In this document: piece by piece, positions 1 to 7,684 of the stretch
How the letters are laid out: every line of letters begins with the position of its first letter
Position numbering within the stretch: position 1 is the stretch's first letter
Assembly: GCA_963719875.1 (NCBI GenBank)
Contig: CAVRDJ010000003.1
Coordinates: 1-64,000, forward strand
From: Palsa-360 sp963719875
Lineage (GTDB): Bacteria > Acidobacteriota > Terriglobia > Acidiferrales > UBA7541
Direction: 5' to 3'
DNA: 64,000 bases
Notes under the pieces: model-generated
Seen by the model: the letters and a program-made list of their open reading frames with translations, nothing else
Databases searched by the model: none
Told to the model about the DNA's origin: nothing
Position numbers and translations under genes: made by a program

Positions 1-333
1 GACTCAGAGCTGAAGAAGAATCTCTACCGCGATCTGGCACAGTCCGAACAGAAGGGCAGTTCCGGCGACGCCAAATCGGAAATCGCCGAGCGGCATGGCC
101 TCCGCGTCGTGCGCGGCAAGATTCCGGTGCCTGACCTTCGCATCGAGTACGAAACCCCGGATCAGGAACACGCTCGCGTGGACCTCGAACTCGCAACAGA
201 ACACTACCGCTTCAGAAACATCGCCCAGAAGGTTCGCGCGGGCTTCTCCATTTACGCCCGCGCTCAAGACGCCTCGAATCTGCGACGCGTTCTGGACCAA
301 CACGAACTCACTGCGGAGATTCTGAGCCTATGA
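1..333 (+). CDS. C-terminal part of an unknown mobile-element protein (5' end outside window)
   Basis: The frame is open from base 1 and ends at TGA 331-333, giving 110 residues of a longer protein. The visible part has a charged stretch followed by alternating beta-type segments with the motifs PDLRIEYE and VDLELATEHYR. These recall the C-terminal region of proteins found beside TraG genes in integrative elements (replication-relaxation type), and a nuclease-like fold is possible. This is a weak resemblance. The stop overlaps the next start by 4 bases (ATGA), so the two genes are probably co-translated. No function is assigned. Confidence 0.6.
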   Translation, partial: DSELKKNLYRDLAQSEQKGSSGDAKSEIAERHGLRVVRGKIPVPDLRIEYETPDQEHARVDLELATEHYRFRNIAQKVRAGFSIYARAQDASNLRRVLDQHELTAEILSL

Positions 334-1352
334 ACATCCCCGAGAACCAGGTCGCATTGCTCATGGAGCTGGGCTATACCGAGCCGGAAGCCCGATTTCT
401 CTATGTCGTGGCAACACACTCGGGCTACTTCATTCTCCGTCAGTTTCTGAACTTCACTGGCGCGCGAAGAGGAAAACGATCCAATCTATTTGCTCGCAAA
501 GTTCTCAACAACGGCCACGGCTCAGTCCGCAATTATTTGGGATACGGCTCCATCTATCACCTTTTTTCAAGGACTCTCTACGGCCAAATCGAGAAAGGCA
601 ATCTCCGCAATCGTCGCAAGCATTCGTTTGAATACATTCGCACGCGTCTGGTCTTACTTGATTTCATTCTCGCCAATCCTGAAGCCGAGTATCTCGAAAC
701 CGAACAGGACAAGGTCACTTTCTTCTGCGAAAAACTAGGCGTCGCAAAGGAGTTCCTTCCAGGCAGGCTCTACGAAGGCGGGCCGGGAAGCCGTCCTACC
801 CTTCGCTATTTCGTGGATAAGTTCCCTCTGTTTGTAGCGGCACCCCTCCTCGGTGCTCCCCCTGTGGTCACCTTGTGCTTCGTCGATTCCGGCCTCGGAA
901 CCATCGCAAGTTTTCTGACGCATCTCGCAGCCTACCAGCCTCTCTTTCGCCAGCTTCAGGCTTTTCGCTTCATTTATATTTCCCCGACGGACGCGCAATT
1001 TGCGAGGGCAACGGATCGCTTCCGATCCGTCGTGAAGCAACCGCTTGAGTCTGATATGTCGAGTGAAGTCCTTCGATATTTTCAGGTCCGCCAGCGCTTC
1101 GAGAAACGCCAGTACGTTGTTCCCATCACTGAGGACTTCGAATTCCTGAATGAAGCGAAGGGCCGCTTTCATGGGGACCGATTTGAACGCCTCTATAAAG
1201 CGTGGATTTCAGGAACACTCAGCGAACACGAGCTAAGACACGAGTTCTGCCAGATGGAGCCGCATCGAACAGTGTCTTTTGAGACGTACCTCGTGGCTCA
1301 ACATCGTTCGCATCTCCCGGAAAAGGAACGCGGCGTGGTGAACGTGGCATGA
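330..1352 (+). CDS. unknown 340-aa mobile-element protein
   Basis: This is a full-length reading frame with ATG overlapping the upstream stop. Residues 1-110 look helical and basic, with the segment NFTGARRGKRSNLFARKVL and a following RNRRKHSFEYIRTR run. That could be a DNA-binding winged-helix region. The middle and C-terminal parts contain hydrophobic strands (PLFVAAPLLGAPPVVTLCFV) typical of an alpha/beta core rather than a membrane protein. I recognise no family with confidence. Its position directly before the coupling-protein operon, and its overlap with an equally unknown gene, suggest a role in element DNA processing or replication. That role is inferred from context only. Confidence 0.6.
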   Translation: MNIPENQVALLMELGYTEPEARFLYVVATHSGYFILRQFLNFTGARRGKRSNLFARKVLNNGHGSVRNYLGYGSIYHLFSRTLYGQIEKGNLRNRRKHSFEYIRTRLVLLDFILANPEAEYLETEQDKVTFFCEKLGVAKEFLPGRLYEGGPGSRPTLRYFVDKFPLFVAAPLLGAPPVVTLCFVDSGLGTIASFLTHLAAYQPLFRQLQAFRFIYISPTDAQFARATDRFRSVVKQPLESDMSSEVLRYFQVRQRFEKRQYVVPITEDFEFLNEAKGRFHGDRFERLYKAWISGTLSEHELRHEFCQMEPHRTVSFETYLVAQHRSHLPEKERGVVNVA

Positions 1353-1381
1353 ATGACACAGATCACTTTTTGACGAACGTT

Positions 1382-1404
1382 CCGTTCACCTCTGCGGTGA
1401 ACGG
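1382..1404. repeat. perfect 9-bp hairpin downstream of the 340-aa gene
   Basis: CCGTTCACC and GGTGAACGG are separated by TCTGC, 30 bases after the stop of the upstream gene. There is no T run, so a simple intrinsic terminator is unlikely. It may protect the 3' end of the mRNA or form part of the adjacent palindromic region. Confidence 0.6.
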
Positions 1405-1449
1405 AAGTATTGAGGACCACTGAGGATGCGCATGACGCGACATTCAGTT

Positions 1450-1588
1450 TTGGGCGCGGGCAAAACACTCGGATGGGCTGGAGCGACCCCACCTTTGGCG
1501 GCTTTCAGCCGCCCAAAGACTTCGTGGGGTCGCTCCAGCCCAGTGTTGGCAAGAAGAGTTCGCCAACAGCGTGTTTTGCCCGCGCCAA
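1450..1588. repeat. long nested imperfect palindrome (candidate oriT, control site or folded RNA)
   Basis: Three sets of complementary arms are nested. The outer pair is 1450-1468 with 1571-1588 (GCGGGCAAAACAC and its complement). The middle pair is 1475-1492 with 1524-1541 (18 bp, GGGCTGGAGCGACCCCAC, perfect). The inner pair is 1493-1502 with 1509-1518 around TTTGGCGG. The right arm has an extra loop of about 25 bases. The structure fills most of the gap between two element genes and sits just upstream of the coupling-protein operon. Its function is unknown. Confidence 0.75.
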
Positions 1589-1624
1589 GAGTAGAGAAGG
1601 CAGTCACCGAATGGGAGGAATCAA

Positions 1625-1867
1625 ATGCCGATCATCAATAAGCAACCCGCAATCGTGAAACGCGAATACGCAATCGAGGAACCCGTCGCGCTCGTCGTCG
1701 AGAGATACGCCGCGTTCATCCAGAGCACGCCAGATTACGTCGTAAATTCGGCCCTCACGAAAGTCCTCTTCCGGGATGCCGAATTCAAGCGCTGGGAGAA
1801 ACAGCAACAGGGAACCACGGGGAAGGCGGCTGCGAAAACCACCACGCAGCAAGGGGCGAAGGCATGA
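1625..1867 (+). CDS. small element protein of unknown function
   Basis: The 80-aa protein has a clear ribosome-binding site (GGGAGGA about 6 bases before ATG). It begins with a short beta-like segment and VKREYAIEEPVALVVERY, then a helical region. Its C-terminal tail is rich in K, Q, T and A. The length and composition would suit a small DNA-binding accessory protein of the ribbon-helix-helix type, but no diagnostic motif is seen. The stop overlaps the start of the coupling ATPase (ATGA at 1864-1867), so it is the first gene of that operon. Confidence 0.6.
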   Translation: MPIINKQPAIVKREYAIEEPVALVVERYAAFIQSTPDYVVNSALTKVLFRDAEFKRWEKQQQGTTGKAAAKTTTQQGAKA

Positions 1868-3861
1868 TCCAGAGAATACTAAGCTCCAAGAACTTCGTCG
1901 CCTGCCTCCTGGCAGCGGCTACGGGAATGGCGCTCTTTTTCAAGCTGCCATTCCCCGCAGAAAATGTCTTTCTGCAACTCATGGCTCTCCGAGCGCCCCT
2001 GGTGCACGAAGGGCTTTTCTACTCTTACAACCTCTTCTTGTTCACGACCCCCTATATCGCTTATTCGATTGTGCTGTCCGGCCTGTATGTGTTCGGCCTC
2101 ACCTTGCACAAGAAGATTCGTGCAGGGAAATTGCCTCTCTATCCCGACGCACGGAAACGCGAGGAGCTTTTCGTTGTTGTGGGCGAAGTTCACAACAAGC
2201 GTAAGCCAGGGCCTTCCGAAACCCCGCATTGGCTCACGATCCCCGAGCGCGGGCTCTTCACGGGCACCGCCATCGTCGGCGCTATCGGTACCGGCAAGAC
2301 GAGCTGTTGCATGTATCCGTTCGCGGAGCAGATTCTCGCTTACCGCGCGAGCGACAAAGAAAAAAGGATTGGCGGACTGTTTCTGGAAGTGAAAGGGGAC
2401 TTCTGCCACAAAGTAAGAGATATTCTGAAACGTCATGACAGAGGTGAGGACTATGTCGAAATCGGCCTCGGCTCCGAGTACCGCTACAACCCCCTGAATA
2501 ATGACCTCGACGCTTACGCGTTGGCATACAACATTGCGTCGCTCCTGAATAACCTCTTCGGCAGGGGCAAGGAACCCTTCTGGCAGCAGGCGTACACCAA
2601 CCTCGTTAAATTCATCATCCTTCTCCACAAGGTTGCATACGGCTACGTGACCTTGTTCGACGTTTACGAGTGCGCGATCTCACCCTCTGTCCTCGAAAAG
2701 AAATTGAAAGAGGCAGAGCGCCGGTTAGGCGAGTCGGATTCCGTCCTCGTTTCAGAGGAAGCCTACCTCAAGCATCCGCGTGACCTCGAACCCTTCGAAT
2801 TTCGGCTCAACACCGAACTCGGCCTGTACAAGGCCAAGAGTTCCGCTGGACTCTTAGCTGTACTCAAAGAAAAGAACATTTCGTTCGAGGTCTTGAATGA
2901 GTCTGCCGGGAAAGAAATTCCCCAGGACAAGCGGGAGCAACTGGAAGCCGTCAAGCGGTGGTTCTACAACGACTGGCAGCGCATCGAACCAAAGTTGCGA
3001 ACGTCCATCGTCGAGGGAATTTCAGTCTTTCTGTCCCTCTTCGACGACAACCCGGTTGTGAAGCGCACCTTCTGCCCGCCTGCGGAGTGCTACGACCCGG
3101 TAGCCAACCACGACCACAAATTCGGCAAGCCCTTGCCTTCGTTTTCCTGGCTTATCGAAAACGGCAAGGTATGCGCCCTCAATTTTCCCGCAGTCATGAA
3201 CGCCGGGCTGGCAAAGGCCCTGGGGGTAATGATGAAGCTCGACTTCGAGCGGGCCGTGCTCAATCGCATCCCTCAGATGGAGGCTCACCCGGAGCGGTAT
3301 TTCCGGCAAGTGCTTTTCCTATGCGACGAATACCACCATTTCGCAACGGTGGGGGAGAGTGAACCGACTGGTGACGAAAAGTTCTTCAGCCTTTCCCGGC
3401 AGCCCAAATGCATTCCGATCATCGCGACGCAGAGTATCAGCTCGCTCAAGTCCGCGCTGCCCGGCGATACTTGGCGCACTCTTCTCCAAACTTTCAGGAC
3501 AAAAATATTTCTGGCGCTCTCGGACGACTTCTCCGCTCGTACCGCGAGCGACCTCTGCGGGAGGGAGGACAGGTTCAAGGTCAGCTACAACCTTTCCGAG
3601 AGCGGACATGACGCCCGAGTGAGCCTGCTCACCGGCAAGGCCCTCTCGCACCGCGCAAATATCACGGCGTCAAAGAGCTACAGCACGCAAACGGATTTTC
3701 GCTTCGACATGAAAACATTTATGGAGCTGCGAAATGCACAGGCCGTGACTCTCGCCTACGACGGATCGAGTCCCAGGCCGCCGATGTTCTGTTACCTGAA
3801 GCCCTACTACAACGACCCAAACAAATCCTATTTTGTGCAGGTTGCGGAAGGGGAGCTGTGA
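1864..3861 (+). CDS. traG: type IV secretion coupling protein, VirD4/TraG family ATPase
   Basis: The 665-aa protein has two predicted N-terminal membrane segments (about residues 11-30 and 52-80), as expected for an inner-membrane coupling protein. A Walker A motif GAIGTGKT lies at 139-146. A Walker B-like strand QVLFLCDEYHHF lies near 483, followed by the RQPKCIPIIATQSISSLK segment that matches the TraG/VirD4 'sensor' region. Family knowledge says such proteins deliver relaxase-bound DNA to a mating channel, but neither relaxase nor channel is in this window. It overlaps its neighbours on both sides, so it is translationally coupled with the small upstream gene and the downstream VirB11-type ATPase. 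Confidence 0.88.
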   Translation: MIQRILSSKNFVACLLAAATGMALFFKLPFPAENVFLQLMALRAPLVHEGLFYSYNLFLFTTPYIAYSIVLSGLYVFGLTLHKKIRAGKLPLYPDARKREELFVVVGEVHNKRKPGPSETPHWLTIPERGLFTGTAIVGAIGTGKTSCCMYPFAEQILAYRASDKEKRIGGLFLEVKGDFCHKVRDILKRHDRGEDYVEIGLGSEYRYNPLNNDLDAYALAYNIASLLNNLFGRGKEPFWQQAYTNLVKFIILLHKVAYGYVTLFDVYECAISPSVLEKKLKEAERRLGESDSVLVSEEAYLKHPRDLEPFEFRLNTELGLYKAKSSAGLLAVLKEKNISFEVLNESAGKEIPQDKREQLEAVKRWFYNDWQRIEPKLRTSIVEGISVFLSLFDDNPVVKRTFCPPAECYDPVANHDHKFGKPLPSFSWLIENGKVCALNFPAVMNAGLAKALGVMMKLDFERAVLNRIPQMEAHPERYFRQVLFLCDEYHHFATVGESEPTGDEKFFSLSRQPKCIPIIATQSISSLKSALPGDTWRTLLQTFRTKIFLALSDDFSARTASDLCGREDRFKVSYNLSESGHDARVSLLTGKALSHRANITASKSYSTQTDFRFDMKTFMELRNAQAVTLAYDGSSPRPPMFCYLKPYYNDPNKSYFVQVAEGEL

Positions 3862-4832
3862 TGAACGGATTCGAAATGATCCTTCCGTTCCTCAAGCCCA
3901 TCGAGCACCTCATCCTCGACGACACGATCAGCGAGGTCATGGTGAATGGTTCAAGTCATGTGTTCATCGAGAAGGATGGTTTTATTCAGGAAATCCGTGG
4001 GCTTTCTCTCGGGGAAAAATCATTGATGATCGCTGTGAAGAACATCGCCCGCCGTCTCGGTGACGATATCTCCGAGGCGAAGCCCATTCTCGACTCACGA
4101 CTGCCGGATGGGAGCCGCGTCGCCGCCGTCATTCCTCCATGCAGTCTAAACGGCGTCACCTTGACCATTCGAAAGTTCAATTCCCGGCATTTTGATATCA
4201 ACGATCTCGTCGAAGCCGGAACCCTCGAACGATGGCTTGCGAACCAGCTTGAGGATTATGTGCTCGCGCACAAGAACATCCTCATTGCTGGAGGAACCGG
4301 GAGTGGTAAGACCACGCTCCTGAACATCGTCGGAAAGTTCATCCCGGAGGACGAACGAATCCTGCTGATCGAGGACACTTCCGAGATTCACATGGGACAG
4401 CAGAATCTGGTTCGATTCGAGGCCCGGCAGCCGCAGAACGGGCTGCCGGCAGTAACGATCCGGGATCTTCTGAAAGCAGCCCTTCGCCATCGGCCCGACA
4501 GAATCATCCTCGGCGAGATACGCGGCGGAGAGGCATTCGACCTCTTACAACTTCTGAACACCGGACACTCCGGCAGTCTTTCAACCGTCCACGCGACCTC
4601 GGCCAAACAAGCTTTGGCGCGATTCACGAGCTGTGTGCTCCAGAGTGGTGTGGAACTGCCGTACCGCGCAATCAAGACCAACATCGGCCACTCGCTGAAC
4701 GTCGTTGTTCAACTCGAACGGCGACCCGGTAGGCGGTATGTCTCGGAGGTCGTCGAAATCAACGGCTATGACCCGGACCGGGACGAGTACGACTTCGGAG
4801 TGATCTTTTCAAACGAGCGGGCACTGCCATGA
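3858..4832 (+). CDS. VirB11/TrbB-type secretion ATPase
   Basis: The 324-aa protein matches the VirB11/TrbB/CpaF group of hexameric traffic ATPases. The Walker A motif GGTGSGKTT is at about 145-153. It is followed by an Asp box (LLIEDTSEIH), a Walker B region (RPDRIILGEIRGGEAFDLL) and a His box (GHSGSLSTVHATSA). The N-terminal domain is the usual beta-rich region. The first possible start is GTG 3858; ATG 3861 is equally likely and overlaps the upstream stop. VirB11 normally works with VirB4 and VirD4 in a type IV secretion system. Only VirD4 is present here, directly upstream. Confidence 0.85.
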   Translation: MMNGFEMILPFLKPIEHLILDDTISEVMVNGSSHVFIEKDGFIQEIRGLSLGEKSLMIAVKNIARRLGDDISEAKPILDSRLPDGSRVAAVIPPCSLNGVTLTIRKFNSRHFDINDLVEAGTLERWLANQLEDYVLAHKNILIAGGTGSGKTTLLNIVGKFIPEDERILLIEDTSEIHMGQQNLVRFEARQPQNGLPAVTIRDLLKAALRHRPDRIILGEIRGGEAFDLLQLLNTGHSGSLSTVHATSAKQALARFTSCVLQSGVELPYRAIKTNIGHSLNVVVQLERRPGRRYVSEVVEINGYDPDRDEYDFGVIFSNERALP

Positions 4833-5731
4833 CTTCATCCTTGGAATCGAAGCCAGATTTTCTATCGGCTTCTGAATACATACTCCAGAACTTCGAACCT
4901 ACAGACCGCATTGCGGTGCTCGTGAGGGGCCGCAGGGCAAGCGAAACCATTCAACGAATTACGACGGCCAGAAGTGCCGCAAGCCCGGACTTCCAGGCGT
5001 GGCTGCAACACAAGAACGTTACCTCGGATGTTTACATCGGGATGAATACGCTGAAGCGCGACGCGCACAGTCGCACCAAAGAGGATATCGAGACGATACG
5101 GCACCTCTATCTCGATATTGACCGCAACGGGCCGATGGCCCTGGAAGCGACGGAGAATTCCACCCTCGTGCCAAGGCCCAATTATGTCCTTGAGACTTCT
5201 CCCGAAAAATATCAGGTCGTTTGGAAAGTGGAAGGGATTGCTCAAGAACAAGCTGAATTACTTCAAAGAGCGATGGTGAGAGAATTTGGCAGCGATCCCG
5301 CCGCGACCGATTCCACTCGCGTTCTACGTTTACCCAATTTTGTAAACCGGAAGTATGAAACGGACCACCTTGTGAAGGCGCGTGCCGAAGCCACGCAAAC
5401 CTACCATCTCGAAGACTTCCGACTGAGGACGGATGCCCATGATGACCACCGCGACCTCCAAGCCCCAGATGGAGGCGGACAAAGCAGTCCTCGCGGTGAC
5501 CCGAGCCAATCAGAACGGGACTGGGCTTTCGCCAAGCGTGCCCTGGCACGGGGCGATGACCCGGAAGAAGTCATTCGTCGAATTGCAGATTATCGGGGCG
5601 ACGAAAAACACACGAACTATGCACGATACACCGTTGAGAAGGCTCTAATGGAATTGCAACGTCGAGCTGCAAGTTTGCACCCCACCGAGAGAAGTTTTAC
5701 TCAGACGAATGAACCGAGCCACGAACAATGA
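4829..5731 (+). CDS. RepB-like DNA primase (archaeo-eukaryotic primase fold)
   Basis: The 300-aa protein has the hallmarks of the RepB primase domain. RHLYLDIDRNG carries the metal-binding Asp pair (D96 and D98). This is followed by PNYVLETSPEKYQVVW and the DSTRVLRLPNFVNRK segment common to these primases. After a glycine/proline-rich linker the C-terminal part is helical (ERDWAFAKRALARGDDPEEVIRRI) and resembles the small helical module that often follows such domains. The likely role is primer synthesis for replication of the excised or transferred element. It overlaps the VirB11-type gene by 4 bases and is the last gene of the operon. Confidence 0.8.
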   Translation: MTSSLESKPDFLSASEYILQNFEPTDRIAVLVRGRRASETIQRITTARSAASPDFQAWLQHKNVTSDVYIGMNTLKRDAHSRTKEDIETIRHLYLDIDRNGPMALEATENSTLVPRPNYVLETSPEKYQVVWKVEGIAQEQAELLQRAMVREFGSDPAATDSTRVLRLPNFVNRKYETDHLVKARAEATQTYHLEDFRLRTDAHDDHRDLQAPDGGGQSSPRGDPSQSERDWAFAKRALARGDDPEEVIRRIADYRGDEKHTNYARYTVEKALMELQRRAASLHPTERSFTQTNEPSHEQ

Positions 5732-5862
5732 GCAAGACTTTAGGACCACACTCAACGGAATAAGGACTTTTGGTTTTGGAGAAGAGATCGTTGCTATCAG
5801 ACCACATGGTTGATAAAGTCACCAGAGCGACACCAGAGAATCGGCTCAGAAAGAGGAGGTCA

Positions 5863-7143
5863 ATGAGTCGCCGCTCTGGTCAATGTGGTCATATTGAAGT
5901 GTCAGGTCGTTGGTACGTCGTTCGATTCTGGATGGATGTTTTGGGACAAGAAGAAAGAAGGCTTGTGCGAGAGAAAATCTGCCCAGCCAAAGGTCCCGGA
6001 AGATTGTCCGAGTCCGAACGTAAACGCAAGGCCAAGGAAATCATCGCAGCGAGCGGAACCGACACTGTCGAGCATTTTGAGAAGATTGTAGCCTCAAACC
6101 TCGGCACGATGTTCCGCGAACAGGCGGAGTGGTGGTTGAATCACATGCAAACCCGTAAACGTAGACCACTTGCTTCGTCCACCTTCGAAACGTGGAGATG
6201 CTGCTTGGATAAGTGGCTTCTCCCGGCGCTTGGGGACTTACCCCTGTGTGCCGTGGACAACGACCCTGTGAAGGAACTCGTTGCCAAGATGGTTGCGAGC
6301 GAGGAACTCGGCCCCAAGAGCATCAACGAGTACATCAAGGTGGTCAAAATGGTCGTCGCGTCCGCCAAAGACCCGAAAACCCGGAAGCAGCTGTACCCGG
6401 TGTTTTGGGATGCTGACTACCTTGACCTTCCCATCGTGGAAAAGAGGAATCAGAAACGTCCCGCGTTCGATGGAGCGACGGTGACGGGGTTGGTTGATCG
6501 TGCCAAGAAATGCATCCAGATGATTTACGTTCTGGAGTCTGCATTGGGCATGAGAATTGGTGAAGTGCTTGGTCTGGAGATTGACAAACACTTTGCCGAT
6601 GACTTTTCAACCGTTCTCGTCCGACAGAAGGTCCGCAAGTGCGAAATGGAGGACTATCTCAAGACGGACAACGCCTACCGAGATATTGACCTCCACTCTT
6701 CTGTCGTCAAGATGCTCAAGGAGTTCATCGGCTTACGTACGTCAGGCTTTTTGTTCGCCTCTCGGAATGGAAAGCCGCTCTCCGACTCCAACATCTTGAA
6801 CCGGCACCTGCATCCTTCCCTCAAGGAGTTGGGTTGGAGTGACCCAAAAACTAGGGACGGAACGGCGGGAAACCACGCCTTCCGCAGATTCCGCAATACG
6901 TTTCTGCGAAAGAGCCATGTTCCAGATGATCTCATTCAGTTCTGGCTTGGTCACGCGGGGAAGAGCATGACGGACGTTTACTCGCAAGTCAGAGACGATC
7001 TGAAGTACCGCAAGTTGGTCGCGGAACAAGTGGGGATTGGATTCGAACTTCCGCCTCAAACACCCTCAATTGTACCGAATGTACCGAAAAGCGGATTTGC
7101 AGGCGAAGTGGAAGTTGTTGTAAACTGTTCAGAAGTCAGTTAG
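5863..7143 (+). CDS. int: tyrosine recombinase / integrase of the element
   Basis: Counted from ATG 5863 the protein has 426 residues. Its catalytic set is complete: R231 (GMRIGEVLGLE), H338 and R341 (NHAFRRFRN), H364 (WLGHAGK) and Y373 (DVYSQV). An N-terminal SAM-like arm-binding domain precedes the catalytic domain. ATG 5863 was chosen because GAGGAGG lies 5 bases upstream; the frame is open further upstream to TTG 5770, but no good ribosome-binding site is seen there. The gene ends 10 bp before a tRNA-Arg, the usual target class for such enzymes. The protein should cut and join the element at that tRNA. Confidence 0.92.
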   Translation: MSRRSGQCGHIEVSGRWYVVRFWMDVLGQEERRLVREKICPAKGPGRLSESERKRKAKEIIAASGTDTVEHFEKIVASNLGTMFREQAEWWLNHMQTRKRRPLASSTFETWRCCLDKWLLPALGDLPLCAVDNDPVKELVAKMVASEELGPKSINEYIKVVKMVVASAKDPKTRKQLYPVFWDADYLDLPIVEKRNQKRPAFDGATVTGLVDRAKKCIQMIYVLESALGMRIGEVLGLEIDKHFADDFSTVLVRQKVRKCEMEDYLKTDNAYRDIDLHSSVVKMLKEFIGLRTSGFLFASRNGKPLSDSNILNRHLHPSLKELGWSDPKTRDGTAGNHAFRRFRNTFLRKSHVPDDLIQFWLGHAGKSMTDVYSQVRDDLKYRKLVAEQVGIGFELPPQTPSIVPNVPKSGFAGEVEVVVNCSEVS

Positions 7144-7153
7144 ATACAACAGT

Positions 7154-7230
7154 GCGCCCGTAGCTCAGCTGGATAGAGCGTCTGGCTACGAACCAGAAGG
7201 CCGGGAGTTCGAATCTCTCCGGGCGCACCA
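7154..7230 (+). tRNA. tRNA-Arg, anticodon ACG, CCA encoded
   Basis: A full cloverleaf can be folded. The acceptor stem GCGCCCG pairs with CGGGCGC. The anticodon stem TCTGG/CCAGA encloses the loop CTACGAA. The T arm has TTCGAAT between GGGAG and CTCTC. The discriminator A and CCA are encoded. Anticodon ACG reads CGN arginine codons after deamination to inosine. The integrase gene ends 10 bp upstream, so this tRNA marks the likely attachment site. Confidence 0.96.
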
Positions 7231-7247
7231 TTTCTTCCCCAAACCCT

Positions 7248-7276
7248 CCGCCCCTTCGAAAATCGCGAAGGAGCGG
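7248..7276 (+). terminator. hairpin after the tRNA
   Basis: CCGC-C-CCTTCG and CGAAGG-A-GCGG pair around AAAATCG, giving an 11-step stem with one C-A mismatch. It starts 18 bases after the tRNA 3' end. No T run follows, so termination is plausible but not proven. Confidence 0.4.
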
Positions 7277-7389
7277 CCACCCGGAAGATCAAAGACGTCT
7301 CACAGGGTGCGCCACCCGCCCAAACTTCGCGTTCCGTGCTCAACCTGCTCTGGTGGCAAATTCTTTGTGTCGAGTGTGAGAAGCAAGCA

Positions 7390-7593
7390 TCAGTCCCTGG
7401 TCTGGCTTTTTGACGAGGTGGACATAGCCAAAGATTCACTCAGTCGAGTATCTAGTTCTTCTTTGTACCAGGTTGGCGCGTAGCGCGTCAGCAGGTCATG
7501 CAATTCGCGTATGAGTTCTTGTTGTTTTTCCAATACCGGCACAGTGGCCACTTGCTTGGAATCTGATTTTGCCGTTGCTTTGCTTGTGCTCAT
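7390..7593 (-). CDS. small conserved-looking protein of unknown function
   Basis: The 67-aa protein starts at ATG 7593 with GGGTGA about 5 bases upstream. After a low-complexity N-terminus there is a helical region with ELIRELHDLLTRYAPTWYKEE. This leucine- and tyrosine-rich segment resembles small orphan proteins common in acidobacterial genomes. No catalytic motif or membrane segment is seen. It is the first gene beyond the tRNA and lies downstream of a Crp/Fnr gene on the same strand, separated by about 90 bases. The frame could be extended to 7656, but that start has no ribosome-binding site. Confidence 0.5.
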   Translation of the reverse strand: MSTSKATAKSDSKQVATVPVLEKQQELIRELHDLLTRYAPTWYKEELDTRLSESLAMSTSSKSQTRD

Positions 7594-7684
7594 CAGAGTC
7601 ACCCTTTGTGTCGCATATGAGCCAGACCACAATCTTGCGGCTGGGCCACTGTTCAATATTGCACACCCGCCTGTTCAATGCCGG

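Larger units (their letters stand above)
1..7153. mobile_element. right part of an integrative (conjugative or mobilizable) element
   Basis: The stretch holds genes that belong together in integrative elements: a VirD4/TraG coupling ATPase, a VirB11/TrbB ATPase, a RepB-like primase and a tyrosine recombinase, all on the plus strand. The recombinase ends 10 bp before a tRNA-Arg gene. Successive genes overlap by 1-4 bases, which points to one transcript. The left end is outside the window, and no relaxase, VirB4, channel or pilus gene is visible, so the mobility type cannot be decided here. The right boundary is placed at the tRNA by inference; no direct repeat could be identified from this side alone. 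Confidence 0.75.

Noticed and set aside
7140..7439. Minus-strand frame of 99 codons crossing the tRNA-Arg
   Set aside because: It includes the full tRNA sequence read backwards (GEIRTPGLLVRS-like), a known annotation artefact.
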